Origin: Pseudonocardia alaniniphila
GTDB lineage: Bacteria; Actinomycetota; Actinomycetes; Mycobacteriales; Pseudonocardiaceae
DNA length: 64,000 nt
NCBI RefSeq assembly: GCF_022524485.1
Contig: NZ_JAKXMK010000004.1
Span: 62,001 to 126,000 of the forward strand
Direction of reading: 5' to 3'
The notes under the pieces are model-generated. The model saw nothing but the letters and a program-made list of their open reading frames with translations. It was not told the origin of the DNA and searched no databases. This document shows positions 35,449-44,051 of the stretch, in pieces (positions within the stretch are counted from its first letter, which is position 1; the number at the start of each line of letters is the position of its first letter). The position numbers and the translations under genes were made by a program.

Positions 35449-35518
35449 CCTCGCATCTGTCAACGTCATCCCGGTCACGTATCAGGACCGGTCAGGCGGC
35501 CCGTACCCCGGAGGTCCG

Positions 35519-36118
35519 ATGCGCAAGACGCCGAGTCAGGCGCGCGGGCGCGAACGGGTGGACCGCATCCTCGTCGCGGCCGCCGAGGAGTTCGCGGTCA
35601 ACGGGTTCGACGTGGCCACGGTGAGCGCGATCGCGACCAGGGCGGGCGCGTCCATCGGCTCGGTGTACCAGTTCTTCGGCGACAAGGAGTCGATCCTCGA
35701 CGCGCTGCTGCAGCGCTACCGCGCCGATCTTTCCGAGATGGGCGCCGACGTCGCCGCGGCCGCAGCCGCAAGGCAGGCTGCCGGCACCGGTGAGGGGCCC
35801 GGCCTGGAGGAGAGCCTCGGTCCCGTGGTGGATCGGCTGGTGTTCTATTGCCGCCGCAACCCGGCGTTCCCGACGCTGCTGGCGCGGGCGTCGCGGCACA
35901 CTCTGGCGGGGGAGAGCGTGCACCGAACCTTGCGGGACGTGGTGGCCCGGATCCTGGCGGTGAAGCAGCCGGACCCGCAGGTGGTCGCCCGCATGGCGGC
36001 GGTGTTGACCGACATCGTGGCGGGCCTGCTGCCCTCGGCGACGGCGGACGACGAACTGGTGCTGCACCTCAAGGCGGCGATGGTCGGCTACCTCGGGCAG
36101 ATCACCGCGGGGGATTGA
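35519..36118 (+). CDS. TetR-family transcriptional regulator
   Basis: The 199-residue protein has a TetR HTH (RVDRILVAAAEEFAVNGFDVATVSAIATRAGASIGSVYQFFGDKESILDALL) and a C-terminal helical domain ending AAMVGYLGQITAGD. ATG 35519 follows a GGAGG site. It is divergent from the LAL regulator and convergent with another TetR 7 bp away. It probably regulates the LAL gene or itself; the ligand is unknown. Confidence 0.88.
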   Translation: MRKTPSQARGRERVDRILVAAAEEFAVNGFDVATVSAIATRAGASIGSVYQFFGDKESILDALLQRYRADLSEMGADVAAAAAARQAAGTGEGPGLEESLGPVVDRLVFYCRRNPAFPTLLARASRHTLAGESVHRTLRDVVARILAVKQPDPQVVARMAAVLTDIVAGLLPSATADDELVLHLKAAMVGYLGQITAGD

Positions 36119-36124
36119 TCGCCG

Positions 36125-36706
36125 TCAGGCGGGCGCCGGTACCGCCGCGGCGAGGTGCCCGAGCAGGTCGTCGACGAGCGTGGCCGGCTCGGCCCCGCCC
36201 TTGCCGTCGGCCGCGAGGTGTCCGGACAGTGCCAGGTCGACGGCCCCGTGGGTGAGTGAGCGGAGCAGCGATGCCATCCGCTCCGGGTCGCCGGGCGGCA
36301 GGGAGCCGCTGCGCTGGGCTGCGGCGACCACGTCGACCAGGCCGCTCCAGCCAGTGCGTGCCTCGTCGGCGAGCTCGTCGCTCGCGACGCTCCATGATGA
36401 GAAGACGAGCTTGAACCGGGCCGGATGCGCGAGTGCCCACTCGATGTAGCCGTGCAACAGGAGCCGTACGGCGTCGACGGAACCGGTGGCCGCGCCGATG
36501 CCCGCCTGCATCTCGCTCAGCCGTCGCAGCTCGCGTGCCGCCACCGCGGCCAGCAGGGCTTCCTTGTCCGCGAAGTGCTTGTAGGGCGCATTGTGTGACA
36601 CGCCTGACCGGTGTCCCACCTCGCGCAGGGTGACCGCGTCCACGCCCCCGGAATCGAGCAGTGTGGTTGCCACGTCGATCAACGTGGCTCGGGTCCCTGG
36701 CGGCAT
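36125..36706 (-). CDS. TetR-family regulator with WHG-type C-terminal domain
   Basis: The 193-residue protein has an HTH with MPPGTRATLIDVATTLLDSGG, VTLREVGHRSGVSHNAPYKHFADKEALLAAVAARELRRL. The ligand domain is of WHG type (YIEWALAHPARFKLVFSS). It starts at ATG 36706 and is divergent from the MMPL transporter, with two identical palindromic operators between them. This is the classic arrangement of a repressor of an export operon. Confidence 0.9.
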   Translation of the reverse strand: MPPGTRATLIDVATTLLDSGGVDAVTLREVGHRSGVSHNAPYKHFADKEALLAAVAARELRRLSEMQAGIGAATGSVDAVRLLLHGYIEWALAHPARFKLVFSSWSVASDELADEARTGWSGLVDVVAAAQRSGSLPPGDPERMASLLRSLTHGAVDLALSGHLAADGKGGAEPATLVDDLLGHLAAAVPAPA

Positions 36707-36756
36707 CACTCCACGATAACGGCAGTGGACGCCGTCAACCAGGCGCCGCCGGTTCT

Positions 36757-36807
36757 GGTTGACGATGTCAACTCGACGTTGATAGCGTCGCGTTGACATC
36801 GTCAACC
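36757..36807. promoter_or_regulatory. Two perfect TetR operators controlling the MMPL operon
   Basis: GGTTGACGATGTCAAC (36757-36772) and its exact inverse complement (36792-36807) each contain the palindrome GTTGAC-N3-GTCAAC; centres are 35 bp apart. The TTGACG in the first box could itself serve as a -35 element, with a weak -10 near 36782. A related half-site pair, GTCAACCAG...CTGGTTGAC, lies at 36734-36763. Confidence 0.8.
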
Positions 36808-36830
36808 CCAGCTTCGGGAGTGCACCTGCC

Positions 36831-39047
36831 ATGTTCGCCGCCCTGGGCCGCTTCGCCTTCCGTCGACGTCGGGTTGTGCTCGGCCTGACGGGGCTGTTCG
36901 TCATCTTTGCGGTGGTCTGGGGGTCAGGTGTCTTCGGCGCGCTCGGTAGCGGTGGCTACACCCCGCCCGGTGTGGAGGCGAACCGCACCGAGGAGCTGCT
37001 CGAGTCCGCCTTCGGCCGGGACGCCGAGGACGTCGACGCGATAGCCGTCTACGTGAACCCGGCGGGCGTCGGTAACGTCGAGGACCCGGCGTTCGCCGGC
37101 CCGGTCACCGCGGCACTCGACGGACTCGACGACGCCGACGTGCTGGCCGTGTCCAGCTACTGGACCCCAGGGCTGCGCCCCGCGGAGCGTGCCGAGTTCG
37201 TCTCGGCCGACGGCAACGCCACCTACGCGGTGATCACGTTGGAAGGCGCCGACCAGACCGCGCGGCTGGCCGCCTACGAGCGGGTGACCGAAGGGTTGCG
37301 TGCCGGCGGCGGGGTGCAGACCTACCTCGGAGGCGGCTTCACCAGCGAGAGCCAGTTGCAGGCGCTGGCCACCAGCGATCTCGGCACGTCACTGGCGATC
37401 TCGCTGCCGCTGCTGCTCATCGTCCTCGTGCTGGTCTTCCGCGGGCTCGTGGCCGCGGCCATCCCGCTCGCGCTGGGGATCCTCGCGATCCTCGGGTCGC
37501 TCGTCCTGCTCCGGATGCTCACCGCCGTCACCGAGATCTCGATCTTCGCGCTGGAGATCTCCGCGTTCCTCGGACTCGGCCTGGCGATCGACTACGGCCT
37601 GTTCATGGTCAGCCGCTACCGCGAGGAGCTGCGGCGGACCGGGGACCCGGAGGCCGCGCTCGTCGCGACCACATCCACGGCGGGCCGCACCGTCGCCTTC
37701 TCCGGGCTCACCGTGGTCGTCGCGCTGACCGGGCTGCTGCTGTTCCCCCAGCCCGCTTCGCACTCGTTCGGGCTGGGTGGCATCACGGTCGTCCTGTTCA
37801 ACACACTCGGCGCGATCGTCGTGCTGCCGGCCATGCTGGCGGTGCTGGGCCACCGCATCGACGCGTTGCATCTCCCGGGCCGTCGGCGCGAGGAGACCGC
37901 CGGGGACGTGGGCTTCTGGGCCGGGCTGAGCCGCGCGATCATGCGCCGTCCGCTGCCGTGGCTGGGCGGGGCGGCACTCGTCCTGGCCGTCGCCATCGCC
38001 CCGATCGCCGGGCTCGCGCCCGGGCTGACCAACCACCGCTACCTGCCCGACAGCAACGAGGGCCAGGTCGCCCTGCGCATGATCAACGAGGAGTTCCCGG
38101 CCGGTGGGCCCGCCGCCACGCGGATGAACATCGCGGTCGTCGGCGACGTCACGCCGGCCGACCTCGACGCCTACGTCGCCCAGGTGGCCGCCACCCCCGG
38201 CGCGCAGGGCGCTGAGCTGCGTCGCGCCCAGCCCGGCCTGGCCCACGTGACCGTCGGCTGGGCCGGCGAGGTCGACGACCCGCAGAACCTCCGGCTGGTG
38301 GAGCTCCTGCGGGCCCAGGGGCCGCCGCCGGGGGCGGAGTCCGTGCTCGTCGGCGGCTGGGGCGGCCCCGCGCTCGCACTGGACGCCAACGCCGCCACGC
38401 TGGACCGGCTCCCGCTCGTCATCGGGTTCGTCGCGGTCGTGACGTTCCTGCTGCTGTTCCTGGCCTTCGGTTCGCTCGTGCTGCCGCTCAAGGCGGTGCT
38501 CGTCGCGTTCCTCTCCCAGGCCGCGGCCTTCGGCATCATCGTGTGGGGGTTCCAGGAGGGTGGCCTGGCGACGATCATGGGCTTCACCCCCACCGGCACC
38601 ACCGACCTGTGGACCCTCGCGCTGATCTCGGTCATCGCGTTCGGGCTCGTCACCGACTACGAGGTCTTCATCGTCAGCCGGATCCGGGAGGCCTACCTCG
38701 CCACCGGCGACAACGAGACCGCCGTGGCCACCGGCCTGCAGCGCAGCGGCGCCCTCATCACCCGGGCCGCCGTCCTGATGATCGTCGTGGTCGCGACGCT
38801 CGGGGTGGTGGCCAACTCGCTGTTCCTCGCCACCGTCGGGGTCGGGCTCACGCTCGCCGTCGTCATCGACGCCACGCTCGTGCGCGGCGTGCTCGTGCCC
38901 GCCATGATGCGCCTGGTCGGCGACGCGAACTGGTGGCTGCCGGGGCCCCTGCGCGCGCTGCACAGCCGCATCGGGTTCACCGAGGGCGGCCCCGTCGATA
39001 TCCGCCCGGACATCGACGAGCACCGCGAGCGCGTCTCCGCGCGCTGA
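36831..39047 (+). CDS. MMPL-family RND transporter
   Basis: This 738-residue protein has the RND layout of MmpL proteins: one N-terminal helix, a periplasmic loop (about residues 45-190), five helices including ISAFLGLGLAIDYGLFMVSRYREEL, helix 7 near residue 380, a second external loop, and a final five-helix bundle with ISVIAFGLVTDYEVFIVSRIREAY. The AIDYG and TDYE motifs are the proton-relay segments. MmpL proteins export lipids and lipid-linked polyketides in actinobacteria. It leads an operon with the glycosyltransferase and DHA2 exporter and is controlled by the divergent TetR. Confidence 0.92.
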   Translation: MFAALGRFAFRRRRVVLGLTGLFVIFAVVWGSGVFGALGSGGYTPPGVEANRTEELLESAFGRDAEDVDAIAVYVNPAGVGNVEDPAFAGPVTAALDGLDDADVLAVSSYWTPGLRPAERAEFVSADGNATYAVITLEGADQTARLAAYERVTEGLRAGGGVQTYLGGGFTSESQLQALATSDLGTSLAISLPLLLIVLVLVFRGLVAAAIPLALGILAILGSLVLLRMLTAVTEISIFALEISAFLGLGLAIDYGLFMVSRYREELRRTGDPEAALVATTSTAGRTVAFSGLTVVVALTGLLLFPQPASHSFGLGGITVVLFNTLGAIVVLPAMLAVLGHRIDALHLPGRRREETAGDVGFWAGLSRAIMRRPLPWLGGAALVLAVAIAPIAGLAPGLTNHRYLPDSNEGQVALRMINEEFPAGGPAATRMNIAVVGDVTPADLDAYVAQVAATPGAQGAELRRAQPGLAHVTVGWAGEVDDPQNLRLVELLRAQGPPPGAESVLVGGWGGPALALDANAATLDRLPLVIGFVAVVTFLLLFLAFGSLVLPLKAVLVAFLSQAAAFGIIVWGFQEGGLATIMGFTPTGTTDLWTLALISVIAFGLVTDYEVFIVSRIREAYLATGDNETAVATGLQRSGALITRAAVLMIVVVATLGVVANSLFLATVGVGLTLAVVIDATLVRGVLVPAMMRLVGDANWWLPGPLRALHSRIGFTEGGPVDIRPDIDEHRERVSAR

Positions 39048-39106
39048 CACCCGTCACACCTCCCGAACGGCCACTGACGCCCGTCACCCCACACCCGAAC
39101 GGCCCG
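39045..39106 (+). repeat. Imperfect tandem repeat between MMPL and glycosyltransferase genes
   Basis: Two units of about 30 bp, 39045-39074 and 39075-39106, share TGAC-CCCGTCAC and CCCGAACGGCC. The first unit includes the MMPL stop codon. Probably a local duplication without a gene. Confidence 0.55.
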
Positions 39107-39140
39107 ATCACGGGGATCACCGCCAGGAGAGGACGACGTC

Positions 39141-40463
39141 ATGACCCGGGTCCTGATCACGACCGTGCCCGCCGCCGGGCACGTCCGGCCCACCGTCCCG
39201 ATCGCCCGCCATCTCGTCGCCGCCGGCCACGAGGTGGTCTGGTACGGGGGCCGCCGGTTCCGGCCGATGATCGAGCGGACCGGGGCCCGGTTCGTCCCGA
39301 TCACCGCCGACCTGCGGTTCGACCCGGACGGGGACGCTCTGGAGAGCACCGACGGCGACCGCACCGGCGGCGGCATCCGCGGGCTGCGGGCCGTGGTGCA
39401 CGACATCTTCGTCGCCTCCATTCCCGCCTACGCCGCGGATCTCGAGCGACACATCGACGCCGTGGCGCCCGACGTGGTGCTCACCGACCACACCTTCATG
39501 GCCTCGCCGCTGCTCGCGCGCCGTCGCGGGATCCCGACCGTGGTGTTCGCGCTGGGGCCCCTCGCGGTCTCCAGCATCGACACGGCGCCGTTCGGCACGG
39601 GCCTCGCGCCGTCGTCGTCGACGCTGGGGCGCCTCCGCAACCGGGCGCTCGCGCTGCTGGTGCAGCAGGTGCTGCTGCGCCGCGCGCAGTCGGCGGCGCG
39701 GCGCATCGTCGCCGGCATGGGCGCGGGCCCGTTCCCCGGCTTCTTCGCCGACTGGAGCCTCTACCTCGCCGACCGCTACCTGCAGGCCGGGGCGCCGGAG
39801 TTCGAGTACCCCCGCAGCGACCTGCCGCGCCCGATCGACTTCATCGGGATCACCGACCAGAAGGGCGTGGACCACTTCGAACCGCCCGCGTGGTGGACCG
39901 ACGTCGAGCGGGCCAGGGCGAGCGGCGTGCCGATCGTGGTCACCACCCAGGGCAGTGCGTCGACCAAGCACGGGCAGCTGCTGCTGCCGGCGGTCGAGGC
40001 GCTCGCCGGGCGCGACGTCCTGCACGTCGCGACCACCGTGACCCGCGAGCCCGCGGACGTCCTGCCCGCCGACCGGCGCCCGGTGAACCTGCGCCTGGAG
40101 CGCTTCGTGCCGTTCACCGAGCTGCTTCCGCATGCTGACCTCCTCGTCACCAACGGTGGGTACGGCGGCGTGCAGACGTCGCTGTCGTTCGGGGTGCCAC
40201 TGGTCGTGGCCGGGCGCACCGAGGACAAGATGGAGACCGGTGCCCGCGTCCGCTGGAGCGGCACCGGCGTCTCCGTCGACGCGGACCAGCCCTCGCCCGC
40301 GGCGCTGGGCAGGGCGGTCGACCGGGTGCTGGCCGACGGATCGTTCCGGACCCGCGCCAGGCGGTTCCGCGACGTCTACGCGAGGTACTCCGGTGCGGCC
40401 ACGGCGGCCCGCATCATCGTCGACACCGCGACGGCCGCCGGGCACCGCAGGACGGTCGCCTGA
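39141..40463 (+). CDS. Glycosyltransferase, GT1/MGT family
   Basis: This 440-residue enzyme transfers an activated sugar to a small-molecule acceptor. The N-terminus is VLITTVPAAGHVRPTVPIARHLVAAGHEVVWYGG. The sugar-nucleotide site near the C-terminus is LLPHADLLVTNGGYGGVQTSLSFGVPLVV, with Asn where most relatives have HGG. The family decorates macrolides, aglycones and lipids. GGAGAGGA precedes ATG 39141. The stop overlaps the next ATG (TGATG at 40461). Its presence suggests that the polyketide product, or a host toxin, is glycosylated. Confidence 0.88.
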   Translation: MTRVLITTVPAAGHVRPTVPIARHLVAAGHEVVWYGGRRFRPMIERTGARFVPITADLRFDPDGDALESTDGDRTGGGIRGLRAVVHDIFVASIPAYAADLERHIDAVAPDVVLTDHTFMASPLLARRRGIPTVVFALGPLAVSSIDTAPFGTGLAPSSSTLGRLRNRALALLVQQVLLRRAQSAARRIVAGMGAGPFPGFFADWSLYLADRYLQAGAPEFEYPRSDLPRPIDFIGITDQKGVDHFEPPAWWTDVERARASGVPIVVTTQGSASTKHGQLLLPAVEALAGRDVLHVATTVTREPADVLPADRRPVNLRLERFVPFTELLPHADLLVTNGGYGGVQTSLSFGVPLVVAGRTEDKMETGARVRWSGTGVSVDADQPSPAALGRAVDRVLADGSFRTRARRFRDVYARYSGAATAARIIVDTATAAGHRRTVA

Positions 40464-41896
40464 TGACCGGCGTGACCGCGCGTGCCGCAGTCACGCCCAC
40501 GCCGCGGCGCCGGACCGCGGCGCTGGTCGCCGTGCTGCTCGGCATGTTCATGGAGGTGCTCGACAGCAGCATCCTCAACGTCGCGCTGCCCACCGTCCGC
40601 GAGGACCTGGGTGCCACCGAGTCAGAGTTGCAATGGGCCGTGGCCGGGTACGCGCTGCCGTTCGCGCTGGCGATGATCACCGGCGGCCGGTTGGGTGATC
40701 TCTACGGCCGCCGCCGCGTCTTCCTGATCGGGGTGGGCGCGTTCGTCGTCACCTCGGTCCTGTGCGGGCTGGCGACCTCGGCGGAGATGCTGGTGGTGTG
40801 GCGCATGCTGCAGGGGCTGGCCGCCGCGCTGATGCTGCCGCAGACCATTGCCACGATCCACGTGATGTACCCGCCCCGGGAACGCAGCGGCCCGCTGGCC
40901 GCCACGGGCGCGCTGTTCGCCGCGACCACCGTGCTGGGGCCGATCCTCGGTGCCGTGCTGACCGAGCTCGACATCGCCGGCTCCGGATGGCGCGCCGTCT
41001 TCTTCGTCAACGTGCCAATCGGGATCCTGACGGTGGTGGCCGTGCTGCTCGCTGTGCCCGAGTCCCGCTCGAGCACCGCGGCGCGCCTGGACGTCGGCGG
41101 CCTCGTGCTGGCCACGCTCGCGCTGGTCGCGCTGCTCGTCCCGGTAGTGGCGGGTCGCGAGGCGGGCTGGCCGCCCTGGACCATCGCCATGCTGGTGGCG
41201 TCGCCGCTGTTGATCAGCCTGTTCGTCGCCCACCAGCGCAGGCGAACCGAGTCCCCGCTGGTGGAGCTCTCGCTGTTCCGGCGCCGCTCGTTCACCGCGG
41301 GCCTCGTGGTGATGACGCTGGCGATGGGGGCGATCGTCGGCTTCTTCTTCGTCGTCACCATCGACCTGCAGTCCGGCCGGGGCTTCACCCCGCTGGGATC
41401 GGCGCTGACGGGGATCCCGTGGGGCCTCGCGTCCGCCGTCTTCGCCGCGCTCGCGATGCGGTGGCTCGCGCGCAGGCTCGGCAGCCGGGTCGTCGGGATC
41501 GGGCTGATCGTCACGGTGGTGGGCCTGGTGTACGCGCTGCTCGTGCTGCGGGCGACCCCGGTCGGGCTGGACGGCTGGGCACTGACCCTGCCGCTGATCA
41601 TCGGCGGCGCCGGGATGGGGTGCTCGGTGGTGCTCGTCTTCGACTACGCCCTCGCCGACGTCCCCGTCGACGACGCCGGCTCGGCCTCCGGGGTGCTCAA
41701 CACGTTCCAGCAGATCGCGGGGGCCGTCGGGGTGGCGCTGGTCGGCACACTCTACTTCGCCCTCGCCTCGACCGGTGCCGACGCCCTCGCCGGCACGTTG
41801 GTGCTCCCGATCGCGATGGTGCTGGTCGCCGCGGTCACGAGCCTGTTCCTGCCCGTCCGGCTCGCCGCGCGCGAGGTGGAGAGCGCGGCGCCGTAG
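40463..41896 (+). CDS. DHA2-family MFS exporter (EmrB/QacA-like, 14 helices)
   Basis: The 477-residue protein has the DHA2 signatures LGMFMEVLDSSILNVALPTVREDLG, GGRLGDLYGRRRVF (motif A), LQGLAAALMLPQTIATI and WRAVFFVNVPIGILT, and 14 predicted helices. It starts at ATG 40463, overlapping the glycosyltransferase stop. Probable exporter of the cluster's product or of a toxic intermediate. A strong terminator follows. Confidence 0.92.
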   Translation: MTGVTARAAVTPTPRRRTAALVAVLLGMFMEVLDSSILNVALPTVREDLGATESELQWAVAGYALPFALAMITGGRLGDLYGRRRVFLIGVGAFVVTSVLCGLATSAEMLVVWRMLQGLAAALMLPQTIATIHVMYPPRERSGPLAATGALFAATTVLGPILGAVLTELDIAGSGWRAVFFVNVPIGILTVVAVLLAVPESRSSTAARLDVGGLVLATLALVALLVPVVAGREAGWPPWTIAMLVASPLLISLFVAHQRRRTESPLVELSLFRRRSFTAGLVVMTLAMGAIVGFFFVVTIDLQSGRGFTPLGSALTGIPWGLASAVFAALAMRWLARRLGSRVVGIGLIVTVVGLVYALLVLRATPVGLDGWALTLPLIIGGAGMGCSVVLVFDYALADVPVDDAGSASGVLNTFQQIAGAVGVALVGTLYFALASTGADALAGTLVLPIAMVLVAAVTSLFLPVRLAAREVESAAP

Positions 41897-41911
41897 CGGC
41901 CCGTCCGGCCC

Positions 41912-41961
41912 GGCACGAACGGAAGGGGCGCCACCGGTCGTGGCGCCCCTTCCGTCGTGCC
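41912..41961. terminator. Bidirectional terminator between export and PKS operons
   Basis: Left arm 41912-41934 and right arm 41940-41961 form a stem of about 22 bp with one bulged A and a 5-nt loop CGGTC. It lies between two convergent operons, with the last genes ending at 41896 (plus) and 41969 (minus). Confidence 0.9.
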
Positions 41962-41968
41962 GCTCGAC

Positions 41969-42250
41969 CTACAACGGCAGCGGCCTGGGCGCGAGCGCCG
42001 CCACCTGGCGGGCGGCGTCGCGGACCGTCGGGCATTCGTAGACGAGAGTCGCGGGGATCGGGAGGCCGCTCCAGCTCTCCAGGTCGGCGGCGAGCTCCAC
42101 GGCCTGGATGGAGGACAGGCCCAGCTCGCCGAGCACCGCGTCGGCGTGCACGGCAGCCGCTGGTACCTGCAACAGGACGGCGATGCGCGAGGTCATCCAC
42201 CGGCGGACGGCGTGCTCGCTGAGCGCGATCGGGGCGGGTTGGATGGTCAT
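41969..42250 (-). CDS. Stand-alone acyl carrier protein
   Basis: This 93-residue carrier protein has its phosphopantetheine serine in LGELGLSSIQAVELAADLE (Ser47 by count) and the C-terminal helix VYECPTVRDAARQVAAL. ATG 42250 overlaps the FAAL stop by 4 bp. It is likely the acceptor for the fatty acyl group activated by the adjacent FAAL, to be passed to the first KS of PKS1. Confidence 0.9.
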   Translation of the reverse strand: MTIQPAPIALSEHAVRRWMTSRIAVLLQVPAAAVHADAVLGELGLSSIQAVELAADLESWSGLPIPATLVYECPTVRDAARQVAALAPRPLPL

Positions 42251-44022
42251 CGGTGGGTGCTCCTGTCGGTGTCGGTGTCAGTGCCGGGGTCGGCGTAGTG
42301 GCCGTCGAGGTAGGCGTCCCGGCAGGACCGGCGGCGGATCTTGCCGCTGGAGGTGCGGGGTACCGCGTTGGGGGCGACCAGCACGACGTCGGCGACGGGC
42401 ACCCCGTGGGCCGCCGCGACCGCGGCCCGGATGCGGTGGCGGATCTCTGCGGCCTTGGCCGTCGCCACGGCCGAGCTGCCGGTCGCGCCCTGCCCCACTC
42501 CGACGACGAGCACCACCGCCTCGCCGCCGTCGGTGGTGACACCGAACGCGGCCACGGCGCCGGGCCGCACCGCGGTATGGGCGTCCTCCGCCGTGGCCTC
42601 GATGTCGGGCGGGTAGTGGTTGCGGCCGCCCACGATGATCAGGTCCTTGGTGCGGCCGGTGATGAACAGCTCGCCGTCGTGGACGAACCCGAGGTCGCCC
42701 GAGCGCATGTACGGGCCGTCGCCGTCGGTGGTGACGGCCTGGAAGGACTCCCGGGTGGCCTCGGCGTTGCCCCAGTACCCGACGGGCAGCGACGGGCCGC
42801 CGATCCAGACCTCGCCGACGCGGTCGGCGTCGGCGGGGGTGCGGGTCTCCGGGTCGACGATCCGGACGGTCCGTTCGCCGCGGACGATCCCGCTGCTCAC
42901 CAGCTCGCGTCCGCCCGCGTCCTCGACGATCCGGCCGGCTGCCAGTGCGTCGGCATCGACGGTCAGCTCGCGGTGCGGGGCGTCCGCCCGGCTGCCGGTG
43001 ACGAGCAGCGTCGCCTCGGCCATCCCGTAGCAGGGGTAGGCGGCGGCCGGGTCGAACCCGTGGCGCTCGAAGCGGCGGGCGAACTCGGCGATGGTGGAGG
43101 ACCGGACGGGCTCGGCGCCGTTGAAGGCGACCCGCCAGCTGCTCAGGTCGAGGCCCTCGCACGCCTCCTCCGGGATGCGGCGGGTGCACATGTCGTAGGC
43201 GAAGTTGGGGCCGCCGCTGGTGGTGGCCCGGTAGGTGGAGATCGCCCGCAGCCAGCGGACGGGCCGCTTGATGAACGACAGGGGCGACATCAGCACGGCC
43301 TGCCGGCCCATCCACAGCGGGTGCAGCACGTTGCCGATGAGGCCCATGTCGTGGAACAGGGGCAACCAGCCGACGAGGCTGAAGCCGTCGCGGTGCCCGA
43401 AGGCGTCGGCGATGAGCTCCTCGTTGTGGGCCAGCGCACGGTGAGTCACGGTGACGCCCTTCGGCATCGCCGTCGAGCCGGAGGTGAACTGCAGGAATGC
43501 GATGTCGTCGGCGTCGGCGCGGTGGGCCGGATCGCGGCCCGCCCCGGCCGCGATCAGCTCTTCGACCGACGTGTACCAGGTGTGCGCGAGCTGCGGCACG
43601 GCGGTGCGTACGGCGGCGGTGAGCTCGGGGGCGCCGATCGACACCACCGCCGACGGGTCGCAGGCGGCCACGATGGACTGGAGGGTGCGCACGCGCTGGG
43701 CGGACTGCACCGGAATCGGTGGGTACGCGGGCACTGCGATCACCCCGGCTGCCAGGCAACCGAGGAAGGCGGGCACGAAGTCCAGCCCCTCGGGCAGCAG
43801 GAGCATCGCGCGGTCGCCGGGGCGCAGCCGCTCCCCGAGCGCGGCGGCCACGGCGCGGCTCGCCCGGGAGACGTCGCCGAACGTCAGCTCGCGTGCGGGG
43901 GCGGCGTCGTCGTCGCCGAGGAAGGTGAACGCGGGCGCCGAGGGGTCGCGGTCGGCGTGGGTGTCGAGCCGATCGAGCAGCGTCGGGAGGGTCGACGTGG
44001 TGGAGGTGCTGAGCACTGTCAT
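42247..44022 (-). CDS. Fatty-acyl-AMP ligase (FAAL)
   Basis: This 591-residue adenylating enzyme activates a fatty acid as acyl-AMP and transfers it to a carrier protein. It shows LQFTSGSTAMPKGVTVTH (P-loop), GWLPLFHDMGLIGNVLHPLWMG, LSFIKRPVRWLRAISTYRATTSGGPNFAYD and YPCYGMAEATLLVTG, all typical of FAALs, followed by the small C-terminal domain (RSGDLGFVHDGELFITGRTKDLIIVGGRNHYPPDIE). ATG 44022 follows AGGGAGA. It is 29 bp after the P450 gene and overlaps the ACP gene by 4 bp. Confidence 0.94.
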   Translation of the reverse strand: MTVLSTSTTSTLPTLLDRLDTHADRDPSAPAFTFLGDDDAAPARELTFGDVSRASRAVAAALGERLRPGDRAMLLLPEGLDFVPAFLGCLAAGVIAVPAYPPIPVQSAQRVRTLQSIVAACDPSAVVSIGAPELTAAVRTAVPQLAHTWYTSVEELIAAGAGRDPAHRADADDIAFLQFTSGSTAMPKGVTVTHRALAHNEELIADAFGHRDGFSLVGWLPLFHDMGLIGNVLHPLWMGRQAVLMSPLSFIKRPVRWLRAISTYRATTSGGPNFAYDMCTRRIPEEACEGLDLSSWRVAFNGAEPVRSSTIAEFARRFERHGFDPAAAYPCYGMAEATLLVTGSRADAPHRELTVDADALAAGRIVEDAGGRELVSSGIVRGERTVRIVDPETRTPADADRVGEVWIGGPSLPVGYWGNAEATRESFQAVTTDGDGPYMRSGDLGFVHDGELFITGRTKDLIIVGGRNHYPPDIEATAEDAHTAVRPGAVAAFGVTTDGGEAVVLVVGVGQGATGSSAVATAKAAEIRHRIRAAVAAAHGVPVADVVLVAPNAVPRTSSGKIRRRSCRDAYLDGHYADPGTDTDTDRSTHR

Positions 44023-44051
44023 GGGTTCTCCCTGTTCCAGGGGACGGGTCG

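Noticed and set aside
35172..35456. Extended start of the LAL regulator
   Set aside because: The extra 95 codons cross the palindromic leader and promoter and have no family similarity; MILFERT is a typical LAL start.
39045..39106. CRISPR or other functional repeat array
   Set aside because: Only two imperfect units with no spacer structure; best explained as a local duplication.
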